Shown one piece after another: positions 51,401-61,004 of a DNA stretch of 64,000 nt; the stretch's first letter is position 1, and each line of letters opens with the position of its first letter. Both the position numbers and the translations under genes were made by a program. The DNA comes from Apostichopus japonicus (lineage: Eukaryota > Echinodermata > Holothuroidea > Aspidochirotida > Stichopodidae), in assembly GCF_037975245.1 (NCBI RefSeq), contig NC_092570.1, positions 12,499,001 to 12,563,000 of the forward strand, written 5' to 3'. The notes under the pieces were generated by a model. The model saw only the letters and a list, made by a program, of their open reading frames with translations, was not told where the DNA came from and searched no databases.

Positions 51401-52010
51401 TTTGTTAAGAAAATTGGGTAAACAAAACGAAAAGAAATAGGCCCTAATAACTTTGTTCATGCACTTACCACTTTGCTCAAGCATACAACTGATTATAATG
51501 TTGCATAAGCAATTGCTTGACTTTTGCGAATGAGTTTTTACAACTAACCAAACGTGGTAAAAGAATATCATGATTTGTGCACCAATCAGTCCTAGAGGCC
51601 TGGTTATAGTTTAACTGTGGAATGGCCGTTCGCCATTTAACAACCAATACCATATCGTGTATCCTATACTGTAAGTTACAGACATTACCTTATAGATGTC
51701 ACTAGTCAGTATGAGCTGCCTCGATTTGGGCGAGTTGAGAAGCCCTAGATAGCAAAACTTTCCTTCAATTTCGGTACGCAAGAGTTCCATTTTCAGCCAG
51801 TCTGAAAGCCTGACTTTGTCTCCGTAAGATCCTTCTCTGTTTTATTCTTGTAAACCCACTTGGATAGCTCTCATCTCTTAGAATATCCGCAATTTGTCTC
51901 ACGTTTTCCGCTAGCTTTTCCATATTTAGTTGTCGCACGACTTTACTGCTAAATATACGGAAGCCGAAATGCGACAGTTTGCTAATAATACGGATACTGC
52001 CAGAGTCCAT
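48460..52010 (-). pseudogene. Decayed multi-exon integrase of the Ginger-like element
   Basis: Minus strand, four pieces with splice-like borders. (1) 52,010-51,689: starts MDSGSIRIISKLSHFGFRIF; its YPSGFTRIKQRRILRRQ part resembles the region before the integrase zinc finger; frameshift near 51,765. (2) 50,760-50,654: zinc-finger end with frameshift, then HSIPVTGLWKQ. (3) 49,985-49,828: clean start of the DDE core, VGVDLIGPLPVTATKRLYII, with the first catalytic Asp, then DFYSKWPETKAVPDK. (4) 48,517 to about 48,460: FGCTDI then, one frame over, a damaged SDQGRE-type second-Asp motif. Phases 0 and 2 agree between pieces 2-3 and 3-4. The third catalytic residue was not found. Inactive. Confidence 0.8.
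50318..50545. mobile_element. TTAA-flanked MITE, family 1, copy 2
   Basis: 228 bp flanked by TTAA (50,314-50,317 and 50,546-50,549), ends AGGTATGCTGTAT / AGGTAGTCTGTAT. Homologous throughout to 1,533-1,774. Nested in the Ginger-like element between integrase exons. Confidence 0.8.
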
Positions 52011-52283
52011 TACTAATTAAATTTTTGCTACTCGAACGTACATGCTAATGCGGACATAGTGTTCAGGGGGACACAAGTTACAACAAAATAAGCGACCAAC
52101 AAATAATGTCCCCCCTCGTTTCATCATAGCATAAACTGTCCTGGGAGACAGTCTGTACCAACTGGCCTTGTACAAAAGGTCTGGGAGACTAAATGTACTG
52201 GTAAATTCAGTATAAACTGTCCCAGTGGGACTGGGACAGTATATACTGAATATGGAATATTTGCGACAGTTTGTACTGCTACA

Positions 52284-53084
52284 CCGGTGCCACCAGGATT
52301 TCACATTCTGAACAACCACGCGATATTTAACAAATCAGGTTTTCAGGAAGTAATGAGACCAGAAACGAAGTATATAACACTTCTGAGGGATCCAATCAAG
52401 ACTTTTTATTCTCTCATTGCCTACTTCCACTTACTAAAACATTACAATTTCACTGGAGATATATTTTCACCTGATTTTCCTATGAAGAGTTTTCTTGATA
52501 TTGTCAGCATAACGCATACCCATAGAACTGGGTTGATCCACATTGGGCAGATGTTTTCATTGGGTTTCGACACGTATACACAATCAAATGACGAAGATGC
52601 CGTGGCCAAGAAAATACGAGAGCTGGACCTAGAATTGGATCTTGTTTTGATGAATGAATATTTTGATGAATCTCTCATAATTTTGAAAAATATGATGTGT
52701 TGGCAATTCGAAGATATTCTTTATGTCTCGCAGAAAATCAGTGGAAGGAAATATAACTTTCCTGAAGAGCACGTCGACTTGCTTAGAAATTGGACGGCCG
52801 CAGACAGCGCCCTCTATGACCATTTTAATCACACACTTTGGACGAAAGTTCAAGCTTACGGGTCAACATTTACAAGCGACTTGACCTATTTCAGACTACT
52901 TAACCAAAATGTGAACAACATTTGCTCCCAGAAAGTAATCTCGACACATGGCTTGGAACAGCCTCTGCCAAATCTGAGAGCTCAGAATGGTAATTGGACT
53001 AAGCTTTGCATTGATATCAAAAGGGCGTGTTACCCGTACACAGTATTGATCCGAGAAAATCTTAAACATGGTATGTCAGGGTGA
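52284..53084 (+). CDS. GAL3ST-like: GAL3ST-like exon, C-terminal catalytic part
   Basis: Open from the CCGG at the right edge of the insertion to TGA at 53,082-53,084, about 266 codons without a break. Motifs: ILNNHAIFN (acceptor-side CNHxxF-type motif of the family), ITLLRDPIKTFYSLIAYF (3'-phosphate binding, Arg and Ser), MNEYFDESLIILKNMMCW and EDILYV, all diagnostic of GAL3ST proteins. It has no start of its own in good context; a GTG at 52,287 is simply the host Val codon. If expressed alone it would lack the PAPS loop. Confidence 0.9.
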   Translation, partial: PVPPGFHILNNHAIFNKSGFQEVMRPETKYITLLRDPIKTFYSLIAYFHLLKHYNFTGDIFSPDFPMKSFLDIVSITHTHRTGLIHIGQMFSLGFDTYTQSNDEDAVAKKIRELDLELDLVLMNEYFDESLIILKNMMCWQFEDILYVSQKISGRKYNFPEEHVDLLRNWTAADSALYDHFNHTLWTKVQAYGSTFTSDLTYFRLLNQNVNNICSQKVISTHGLEQPLPNLRAQNGNWTKLCIDIKRACYPYTVLIRENLKHGMSG

Positions 53085-53729
53085 AGAAGAACTTCGCTAA
53101 TTACATTTAACTTCACTTGTTATCCTGATTTAATGAGTCGTTGTAAGTTATTTGTCTAAAATAGAGTACGTCCTACTACAGATGAAGATACGTCATCGTT
53201 TACTGTGATCAAACTGAGAGCCAAGTGTTTTGTCAAAAATTTAGAATGGATTGTAAGTAGGCCTTTCAGCAAATAGGAAAGTTACCCCGCTATTAAGGAA
53301 TGATTAAATTATAATTAATTTGTCATGCCTATATGTCAGAAATGTTCCCTTTTCTTAATTAACGTATATACTTCAATTAGAATTAGAAAGCTGTTTTCGT
53401 GTATTGCTTTACAATACAATGTTGGATGCATGACGGCAAATGGTGTCAAATTGCATGAGGATGTTTGATCATTAGCAGTACAGCCAAGCTTCATTTATGT
53501 TTTAATGTATTGACTGATGTTGCCAATGTTGTTACGCATCTGACATTGCTCACTGTTTTTTTCAAGGTAACGTATCAGATTGTGTACATGCTTAAATATG
53601 GGATTTAGTTCAGGCTAACATATGGGATTTTGTACAGCTTAGTATAGGGCTAGTATTTTGGAATAGTACTGCTAACGTATTGGGATAGTATACACCTGAC
53701 ATGTGCAAGACTCAGTGGTTATATGATGG
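53085..53729. other. 3' flank of GAL3ST-like gene
   Basis: Presumed 3' untranslated DNA. From about 53,570 to 53,700 a loose repeat (TAACnTATnGGATnnTnTACA) occurs three or four times. No clear AATAAA signal close to the stop. Confidence 0.4.
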
Positions 53730-53735
53730 GGCTAC

Positions 53736-55164
53736 TATGGAACGCGAGAAGGGCAACCTTATTTTGTTGTCTAAACTAAGTTTGTTGCTGTCTAAACTAA
53801 AGTTGTTGCTGCTATTTTATCATGTTGCTGTTGTTCGTTGATATTTAAACTTACGTTGATGTCTTAAGTCACGTTGATGACTAAACGCGCCTTAATGTCT
53901 AAACTCACGTTGATGTCTAAACTCACGTTGATGTCTAAACTCACGTTGATGTCTAAACTCACGTTGATGTCTACACTTTCGTTGCTATCTAAAGTTCCGT
54001 TGTTGTAACACATTGTGAACGAACATAATTCTTTCTTTTCAAAACATTAAAACAATCAACCGCAAGTTGCTGCCGTGCAGAGCTAACAACATTTCTATTA
54101 CAGAGATTTTCATGCTAAGTACAGCCAATAATCATGTTTCTCAAATTTCCCGAGAATTGTTTGGCTAATAATAATCCCTTACCCATTGTCTGCAAACATG
54201 CTTGCATCTTTAGTGCTCAATGAACGCAAAGTATGATGGTTTAACTATGTGTAGAGCATTCACAAAGTACAGGCAGTGATAAGATCGCATCTATACAACT
54301 ACACTAGTAAAAATACAGGCCATATAATAAACGCAATTGGTGTTCGATCGAGACAAAAACTTTTGTCTCTAGTAATATTACTGTCACTCGTTTTACTTGA
54401 TTGCCGACATCCACAACATATCCAGACATCTTTTAATGGTTCAAATAAATAAGTTTTAAGTACAGTATTTTATGCTGGTATTTTGTCTCGACACTCGTTT
54501 TACTTGATTCCGACATTCCCGGATTATATCTACACATTGTTGACGGGGCTCAATGAAATCAGATTAAAAGTGCAGTATTTTTATGCTGGTACTTTGTCTA
54601 GACACTCGTTGTACTTGATTTCCGACATTCACAGCGTCTATGCATAGCCTATAACAATTTATAAGTTGTTTACTGTGCAGCCTCCTATATTCGTATGAGC
54701 TGTAACGCACATGCCTGATAGGCTGGCGGTGGGAGATACGGTAGCTTATAAAACAAGGTTTCCACAATTTTGCGTCTATGGTGACTCCAAATGGACTTGA
54801 CCGACCTCCAAGACCCCTATTGTGTGTACAGCAGACTGACCTGTGTTTATCAAGCCATAGTGTTATTGTATCAAAATGGTGGTTCGGGCCATTTCTACAA
54901 CAAGCAGAACCTTCTAGTGTACTGAAGTCATCGAAACCTCAATGCATTTTGCATTCTGGTTTACATTACGCGGTTGAGCAATTTTGAACAGCGCCGATAG
55001 CAACAACGTAAGTTTAGACAACGACGTATGTTTAAACAACGAAATTTAAGACATCAACGTGAGTTTGAGCAACAACGTGGTAAAACAGCAGCAACAACTT
55101 TAGTTTAGACAACAACAAACTTAGTTAAGACAACGAAATCAGTTTGCCCTTTTCGCGTTCCATA
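53736..55164. mobile_element. IS3EU-like TIR element, copy 2
   Basis: 1,429 bp, ends TATGGAACGCGAgAAGGGCA / TATGGAACGCGAAAAGGGCA, exact 6-bp duplication GGCTAC (53,730-53,735 and 55,165-55,170). Left subterminal array at about 53,840-54,010: at least seven 18-bp units GTTGATGTCTAAACTCAC. Reverse orientation relative to 16,002-18,719 and without its nested insert. No transposase frame. Confidence 0.85.
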
Positions 55165-55170
55165 GGCTAC

Positions 55171-56037
55171 AGACTTGGTCACTAGCACGTCAGTCTAGAC
55201 TTGAGAGTCGAGATATACCAAGGTACCAACATGTGAGGTACCAGCTTATTCCAGACCACCTTTGTAAATATTTGTACATGACATTTATACCAACACCCCG
55301 GTGACGTAATATTAGTATATGGACATTACAATACGACTGTATGATAACGTTCACTGGTAATAGAATATTAAAATGACAGTATTGTGTAGATAGAAGTTCC
55401 TAAAAAGGCAAAAAATATGTAAGTCAGAGTCGCATACACACTATCACAAGTTTGTACTATATATCCAAATGAAAAAACATATTATGAACGTTTAAATTGG
55501 ACGCACTTACCATATAAAGTGCAAAAATTCCGATGATCATTGTTTGAATGTAGCGTGAAAGACGGTAAAGTTTGGAATATTTGACAATTTGTCAAGATGG
55601 TAATACGAAGTCTGCAAAACGGTTCTTATTACATGCTTTTCTCTTTGACAAGTTTAAACTTAAAGCTCTACAATGTTTTCCATTGTAAACAAAACTGAAC
55701 CGATAAGTTACTCTGAAATCTTTCGTGATTAATATTGCGTAGTAAATGTTCATGACGATGTACTTTGTTGTTAATAAAATGCCAACTCGAAAATAATATC
55801 GAACGAATGAAAAAAAATCAAGCAAAGTTGGTGTTCCGTGTTGGAAAGAAGGTTAAAGGTCGAACCAAACTCAGATCGGACGTATGCGCGAGAATATGTC
55901 TTGACTACAAAATATACTTAATATTGGAAAATAATGTATAGCCTATACACTATTTCGATGGACTCAGTACAGTCATGGGTCCAACAGCAAATGAAGAAAT
56001 TGATGACTCGAGGCTATTTGTTAATTGTGTTGTTCTC
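55171..56037. other. No gene seen
   Basis: AT-rich stretch between the TIR element and the BEL/Pao relic. No LTR, integrase or other motif recognised. Confidence 0.4.
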
Positions 56038-56447
56038 TCAGTTACAGCTATGAAACTTTGAGAAGGAACAACTTCTAGTAACTGGATCAGCTGGGTTAGC
56101 TTTAGTTTCAGTATGGAACCACTGTTGCGGGTCGCTGAACTCCCTGATTAGACTAACCCTATTGCCTACAAAAACATGGAATCTTCTGCTATCATTGTGA
56201 ATGTACTTCAAGACAATTTCCGAGTCTGTCGAAAAAATATGACTTGGCGAATTCAACAACTAACTCCCTTTTCAACAGAGAATCCTTTACGGCTAATAAA
56301 GCAGCTTGCAGCTCTAAACGATGTATAGTACGTAGTTTTAAAGGAGCAACTTTACTCTTACTCATGACTAACTGTACATGAATTTCCCCTTATCCATTTA
56401 CACAACGTAGGCTACATAACAGCCACAGCCATAACCTTTAGATCTAG

Positions 56448-57443
56448 TGTAAGATGGTCAGCGCTTTACATAAAGTTTCTTTTGTACTATAGTTTTACTT
56501 GTATATTAGTGTACTGTACAGTGCTCACTGTACAGAGGGGCTATGCATTTGTACAGTATATTTGTATGTTGTCTTGTGGCAGCAGAGGGGTGGATTAACA
56601 CCTCTACACTGCTACCTCTTCTGGGTTGCAATGCAACTATCTTGCTCTTGCTGGAAATTAGCCCTCACAGGAAATGGGGTCTGTGTGTATATATTTTAGG
56701 AACAAAGGAGTTTTGTGAGGGGTATAAGGAGTCAGGCAGTTTGCTATGAGTACCTGAGCAAGGCAGTTGCAAAAGAGGAGAAATATAGTTTTAATGGCTG
56801 GATAGTTTGTTTTAAACCTTAATTTACATAGTTCAAGTTACATGTAGTCCTTATAATTTTATGGAAAGAGTGACTGACAGTCTGGGACACTATTTACTAT
56901 AAAGGATACTATTTACTATAAAGGATATTATTTTACAATAAAGGATATTCCGGGACACCATTTCTTATAAAGGACATTATTTTACTATAAAGGATATTAA
57001 CATTATTTTACTGAAAGGATACCCTGGGACACTATTGCTTATAAATTAAAGGATACTATTTTGTTGGGATCGGACATTCATAATACCATTTATTGTGTTC
57101 AACTATACTGATGTCGTGGAAGATCTGATGTCGTGGAAGATCTGATGTCGTGGAATACTTTATGTCACCAGCAGGCCAACTCACCAGAACAGGCTTTAAA
57201 TTCAGCGTATTTACTTTAACTTTTGGGTGCGCACCTCACAACTGTAAGTTATTTTATTTAATGCTTTGACTGGGCCCAGATCAGCTGGATATTGTTTGTT
57301 ATTCATAATTATAATTTCTTTTGATTCAATCCAGTTGAGTTTTCCATTTTTTATGTGTCTTGCTCTGTGTTTGGTCTTCACACTAAAACTAGAGTTCTCT
57401 GATCAAGAACAAACATTTATTTTCAGTGGCTAACACCCTAACA
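56448..57443. mobile_element. 996-bp TIR element in BEL/Pao RNase H
   Basis: Flanked by CTAG (56,444-56,447 and 57,444-57,447). Ends TGTAAGATGGTCAGC / TGTTAGGGTGTTAGC are imperfect inverted repeats. The host frame is continuous when it is removed with one CTAG. Interior: a tandem array with TATTTACTATAAAGGATA units (56,881-57,062) and three 17-bp units TGATGTCGTGGAAGATC (57,109-57,156). TGT ends plus a 4-bp duplication resemble the Ginger-like element at 45.9 kb. Confidence 0.7.
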
Positions 57444-57599
57444 CTAGCATCTGAAAAATGGTGAAGTTCGATGAATGCATCATCAAAGCAACAAGGCTTT
57501 ATACAACGAGGTACCCTCAAACGACTGAAAGAAGACAACGACTGGGCCCAGGTGTCCCAAGCCCTTACAATATCAGGGGGTATCTCTTCATCCCACGAC

Positions 57600-58080
57600 G
57601 GTACAATTATAGAATACAGGGCCATTCATTAACTCTTCCCAGCATCCGGATGCGCGGTGTGTCTGTACATGTCCGTACACGTATGACGCCCTCTAAAATT
57701 CCATCACGTATTTCATTTTGACTCCGCATCCGCGCATCCACCCCGGGAGTACTAGGAATGGACTTACAATTTTCGAAAAGTTTCGACATATACCATCACG
57801 TATTTCCAATACTGAAAGTCCCGTATGTACGAAGATATTCCACATCAATAGTGTGTCGTTCTTAAAAGGCATCCGTACATGTGTGACGCCCTCTAAAATT
57901 CCACCACAGAAGTACTAGGAAAGGACACTCCGCATCCACGCATCCGCGCATCCACTCAAAAAGAAAGAACTGGGACTTTGACATTTTATACTCACATACG
58001 TACTGGGGTGAGACTGAGCATCCGCGCATCCGGATGCTCAGATAGTATCATCGAGTGGCCCTGTATTCTATAATTACTCC
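57600..58080. mobile_element. 481-bp TIR element in BEL/Pao pol
   Basis: Exact 8-bp duplication CCCACGAC (57,592-57,599 and 58,081-58,088). Long inverted ends share AATTATAGAATACAGGGCCA and, further in, GCATCCGGATGCGCGG. The host frame is continuous when it is removed with one duplication. The superfamily is unclear (8-bp duplication, GG-type ends: hAT, P or Merlin). Confidence 0.8.
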
Positions 58081-58467
58081 CCCACGACAACCCACGGGCT
58101 GTAGCTTCCTGGAAAAGGAGCTTGCCTGAAAGGACTACAGGAAGAAAATTGACGAGACTATACTGAGCATTCTCCTCCTGGTTAACAAGCCACCAATTTC
58201 TTTCTCCAACGCGAAGAACTCATCGCGGGAAACCATCCACTTTATACCTAAAGCCCTGCTTTCGCTACTAGTGCCAAATTCTAGAACTTCCTTAGCTCTA
58301 CATTCCACGGACACTTCAGATAGCAATCTAAACTCATAGACCACAAACTTAGTGAAGTTAATTTAAATTAAACCTTCCATGTTTCAGGGTCTTGAGGGTT
58401 TCCCTAATAATGATCTCAGCATCGGATTTAACCTGACAGAGAACTAAGACAATCATCTACGTAAAAC

Positions 58468-58498
58468 CATGGAGCTATAAACTGTTTATAGTTCCATG
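58468..58498. repeat. 31-bp micro-palindrome flanked by GTAAAAC
   Basis: CATGGAGCTATAAAC and GTTTATAGTTCCATG pair almost perfectly around one base, and the 7-mer GTAAAAC flanks both sides (58,461-58,467 and 58,499-58,505). It lies just beside the YVDD codons of the BEL/Pao relic. Confidence 0.8.
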
Positions 58499-59286
58499 GT
58501 AAAACTATCTTTCTACAACGTATTTAACAAGCGGAATCACACTCGGCAGATCTGTAATTGTACGCCTGAAAGCATAGGCGGAGCTAGCCGCACACCACAT
58601 CCCTCCAAACAGATGTGACCTCATACGAAGGTATCTTAATTTACCATTAATGTACCATAGGCATTATAGGGCATCTCTGTCCCTAGCTGCAATCATGACT
58701 TGATTATACATAGCTTCAATGTCTGCTTGAACAGCTATACTGTGTTGCCGAAATCTCAACAAGACTGGCAGAGGCTTAAAAATCATGTCGGGGCCCTGCA
58801 TATAACGATCATTCAAAGACTTGCCTTTGAAGTTAGTAGCGCAATCGAAAACTAGCCTAAGGTTGCCTGGTTTCTTCTCTGACACTACCGCATGATGGGG
58901 TAAATACCATATCCTGTCTACCATGAACAACTCTGAATCTGGTACTGCCTCTGCATAACAGTTTTCTACAAGTTTCACAATATCAACGGTATAACTATCA
59001 TACAAGCCATTTCTAATAAGTTTCTTGTACAACGAGTCAAACCTATTCTTTTGCAAAAACAAAATTGTTTGGGAGGGTCTCCCGACCTGTCCCTCCAAGG
59101 AATGAGTCCTGTCACGTCCGAAACAGGCGCGATTCATAGTTGACAGCTTGGTTGTGAAGGTTTGCATGCTAGCTAGAGTACTGTTTATAAACATTACACA
59201 ATATAGCCTAGCTTTGGGCTGCGTTAAAGGCCCAAACGCCGAACTTGCTACTTCTTGACCAAAATAACTGAAAAAAGAGTTGCATC

Positions 59287-60334
59287 CAGGGGGTAGGAAG
59301 CTTCCAAAAAGTGCAGGGGGGGGGGCACAACATCAGAGGGGTACTTTCTCATTCAACAACCTATGCTATTAACCGATACACACCGGTCATATTACTTACA
59401 TATATTTGGTGCACGTGACTCTTCCAACCAACATCTGTACTTCTGTCCATCCATAATTTAGAACTTTCCCAAAAATTCCTCCTGTGTTCATTCCAGTCTT
59501 TAGCAAGCTCGGTTAAATCCTAGTCATCGGTCTTAGATTTGTGTACATTCAATAACATCAGACTTTTGTATCTCTTTTGTGACATTGTGCTTCTCAGATA
59601 ATTCTTTAGAAGACGCTGTGTGGAGAACGATCTTTCAGCTGAAGCGGTACTTACAGGAGCCAACATTAATTTATGAATGAGATTTTGCAAGTTCTAAAAG
59701 TAAGGGCTGGTCATTTGGGTGTTCTGCTATAGCAGAAATGATTGTACTCATTGATGTAATCCTTTTCACATCAGGAAATTGCTGAAGAATAACACCCCTT
59801 AACAACCAAATCTGTGCATCCAACTGCGGAAAATCAATGAAACTGGTGTATGTTTTCACAAGCTGATCTGATATCTTAAAAGCTATGCCATTTGCTGCAT
59901 TTAGAATAATTTCCTCCATATGGGTTAGTTCTGTATATGACCTGCAGTAATTCCAGTGAATCTCCTTTGTAGTTCAGCAATGCATGCATCAATAGCCTCA
60001 AAACTCTGGACACGGAAGTAGAATTTGGCATCATCAAGTATAGAATAATATGCTAGTAGAATGAGCTGCAACATTGATTTTGTACTTATTGAGATTGTCT
60101 ATTGTTAACCGTGCAACAAAAAGATATGGGATGCCATTTAAAAATAGCATGTACAGACTAAAAATAAATATTTAAAATAAAATGTTAAAATTAACAAAGG
60201 CTTAAGATATCCAAAAGACAGTTCTTCATCAAACGGGCACATATTATTTGCCAGTAGGGCACATTTGCTATTTTGGAAAAAAAAGTGGGGGTTGGGGGGC
60301 ACGTGCCCCCAGTGCCCCCGGCTCCTACCCCCTG
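59287..60334. mobile_element. hAT element with transposase remnants
   Basis: 1,048 bp, ends CAGGGGGTAGGAAGC / CAGGGGGTAGGAGCC, flanking 8-mers GTTGCATC and GTTGCAGT (6 of 8 alike). Carries a decayed transposase on the minus strand. Related deletion derivative at 47,494-47,735. Confidence 0.78.
59395..60090 (-). pseudogene. hAT transposase C-terminal relic
   Basis: Minus strand, three frames in sequence. YFRVQSFEAIDACIAELQRR (about 60,050-59,980) matches the hAT segment before the dimerisation domain. An 82-codon frame (59,919-59,671) ends LLELAKSHS. After a one-base shift comes APVSTASAERSFSTQRLLKN followed by LRSTMSQKRYKSLMLLNVHK, the hAT C-terminal dimerisation domain with its A-S-x-E-R-x-F-S signature. 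A TAG interrupts soon after, then WNEHRRNFW-type tail sequence. The domain resembles ZMYM/THAP-linked hAT transposases of animals. Catalytic N-terminal parts are missing, so it is inactive. Confidence 0.85.
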
Positions 60335-60342
60335 GTTGCAGT

Positions 60343-61000
60343 AACAAAGACCCCTCCATTGAATATGAACAACTAAATTTGATGTTCACCACGCACTACA
60401 ATGACAAGTGTTTGTATACAAATACAGTTGTGTTAGTTATTATTATTATTACTCCCTTTGATGTTTGCCAGACGCATTGACAATTTATTACCAAAGTTTG
60501 AAATTCATATCTTCACCATATGAAATGCCACGAGGGTGTGATTTTGACCAAAATATTGCCTCCCAAAAATGGTCATAGTAGGGGTGGTGTATGGTTGTTT
60601 GCTAGACTGCAGAGACTAAACAAACAAATTGAGCTTTGTTCTTACGTTTGGTGTGTTATGTTAGCTATCACTGATGCCCACATACAGATTAAGTGGTCAA
60701 TGTAAAACTGATAGGTACAACAACACTCTGGCAAACATTAAAAAAATCAAAATGTTTCACATAGTTGCATAATAATTATTATTTGAGATAAGAATAAAGC
60801 AGACAATCAATTTAATAATATACGCCGTAGATATATAGCTACCACAGACGGGTGAACATTGTGTATCGAGAATCCCCTAAATTGCCAACGTTTCGAAGAT
60901 AGTGGCGCCACACATGAATGCTGTATCTCTGATCGGACAAAACAATGCGTTAGGCGTGTTATGTAATCTTATCAGCGATTCCGTGGCACGCCAGATTCAC
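60343..61000. other. No gene seen
   Basis: AT-rich DNA without a recognised feature. Whether the BEL/Pao relic continues to the right of the hAT insertion is unclear. Confidence 0.4.
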
Positions 61001-61004
61001 TTCT

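Larger units (their letters stand above)
45911..52283. mobile_element. Ginger-like TIR element inside the GAL3ST exon
   Basis: 6,373 bp flanked by CCGG on both sides (45,907-45,910 and 52,284-52,287). Because the host continues TG, the repeat can also be read as CCGGTG. Ends TGTGACAGTACAGAG / TGTAGCAGTACAAAC are imperfect inverted repeats, and the outer 200-260 bp of both sides share GTACAnAGTGTCC- and GGGACA-like blocks in inverted orientation. The minus strand holds exons of a retroviral-type integrase (48.4-52.0 kb). Integrase gene, TGT termini and 4-bp duplication fit Ginger DNA transposons. Two smaller MITEs (47,494 and 50,318) are nested inside. Confidence 0.82.
44148..53084 (+). pseudogene. 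GAL3ST-like: GAL3ST-family sulfotransferase, exon split by transposon
   Basis: Galactose-3-O-sulfotransferase family: type II Golgi enzymes moving sulfate from PAPS to the 3-OH of galactose on glycolipids or glycans. Coding parts: 44,148-44,293 (membrane anchor), 45,663-45,910 and 52,288-53,084. The last two are one exon broken by a 6.37-kb element. Counting one CCGG copy, the parts total 1,191 nt, exactly 397 codons with stop (396 aa; human members 398-486). Seen: membrane segment, 5'-PAPS motif FVKTFKTGSST, 3'-phosphate motif ITLLRDP, family motif EYFDESL followed by a Cys-Trp, and five N-glycosylation sequons. No other stop or frameshift. As it stands the frame ends at a TGA two codons into the junction (45,913). 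The substrate is not deducible. Confidence 0.85.
56038..59286 (-). pseudogene. BEL/Pao-type retrotransposon pol relic
   Basis: Minus strand, broken by later insertions. From high to low coordinate: RT N-terminal region and palm (59,194-58,664, open for 176 codons, with LPHHAVVSEKKPGNLRLVFD and VQADIEAMYNQV), more RT with a Y-V-D-D site at about 58,455-58,470, a connecting part (58,344-58,135), the segment around WDEEIPPDIVRAWDTW (57,599-57,389) and the RNase H region (56,443-56,038) with a TDS motif and a NPAD motif. Stops and frameshifts are present in most parts. No LTRs, gag, protease or integrase were identified. It is an old transposable-element copy with no predicted activity. Confidence 0.85.

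Noticed and set aside
45910-52296. The Ginger-like insert working as an ordinary intron
   Set aside because: I tested the GT pairs at 45,910 and 45,912 against the nearest AGs at 52,268-52,269 and 52,295-52,296. None keeps the reading frame, so simple splicing at the edges does not restore the enzyme. More distant sites cannot be excluded.
53840-54010. CRISPR-like array
   Set aside because: The 18-bp units are contiguous with no unique spacers and belong to the subterminal region of a eukaryotic TIR element.
57458-57918. Several 60-87-codon frames on both strands
   Set aside because: Shadows of the BEL/Pao relic and of the GC-richer 481-bp TIR element.
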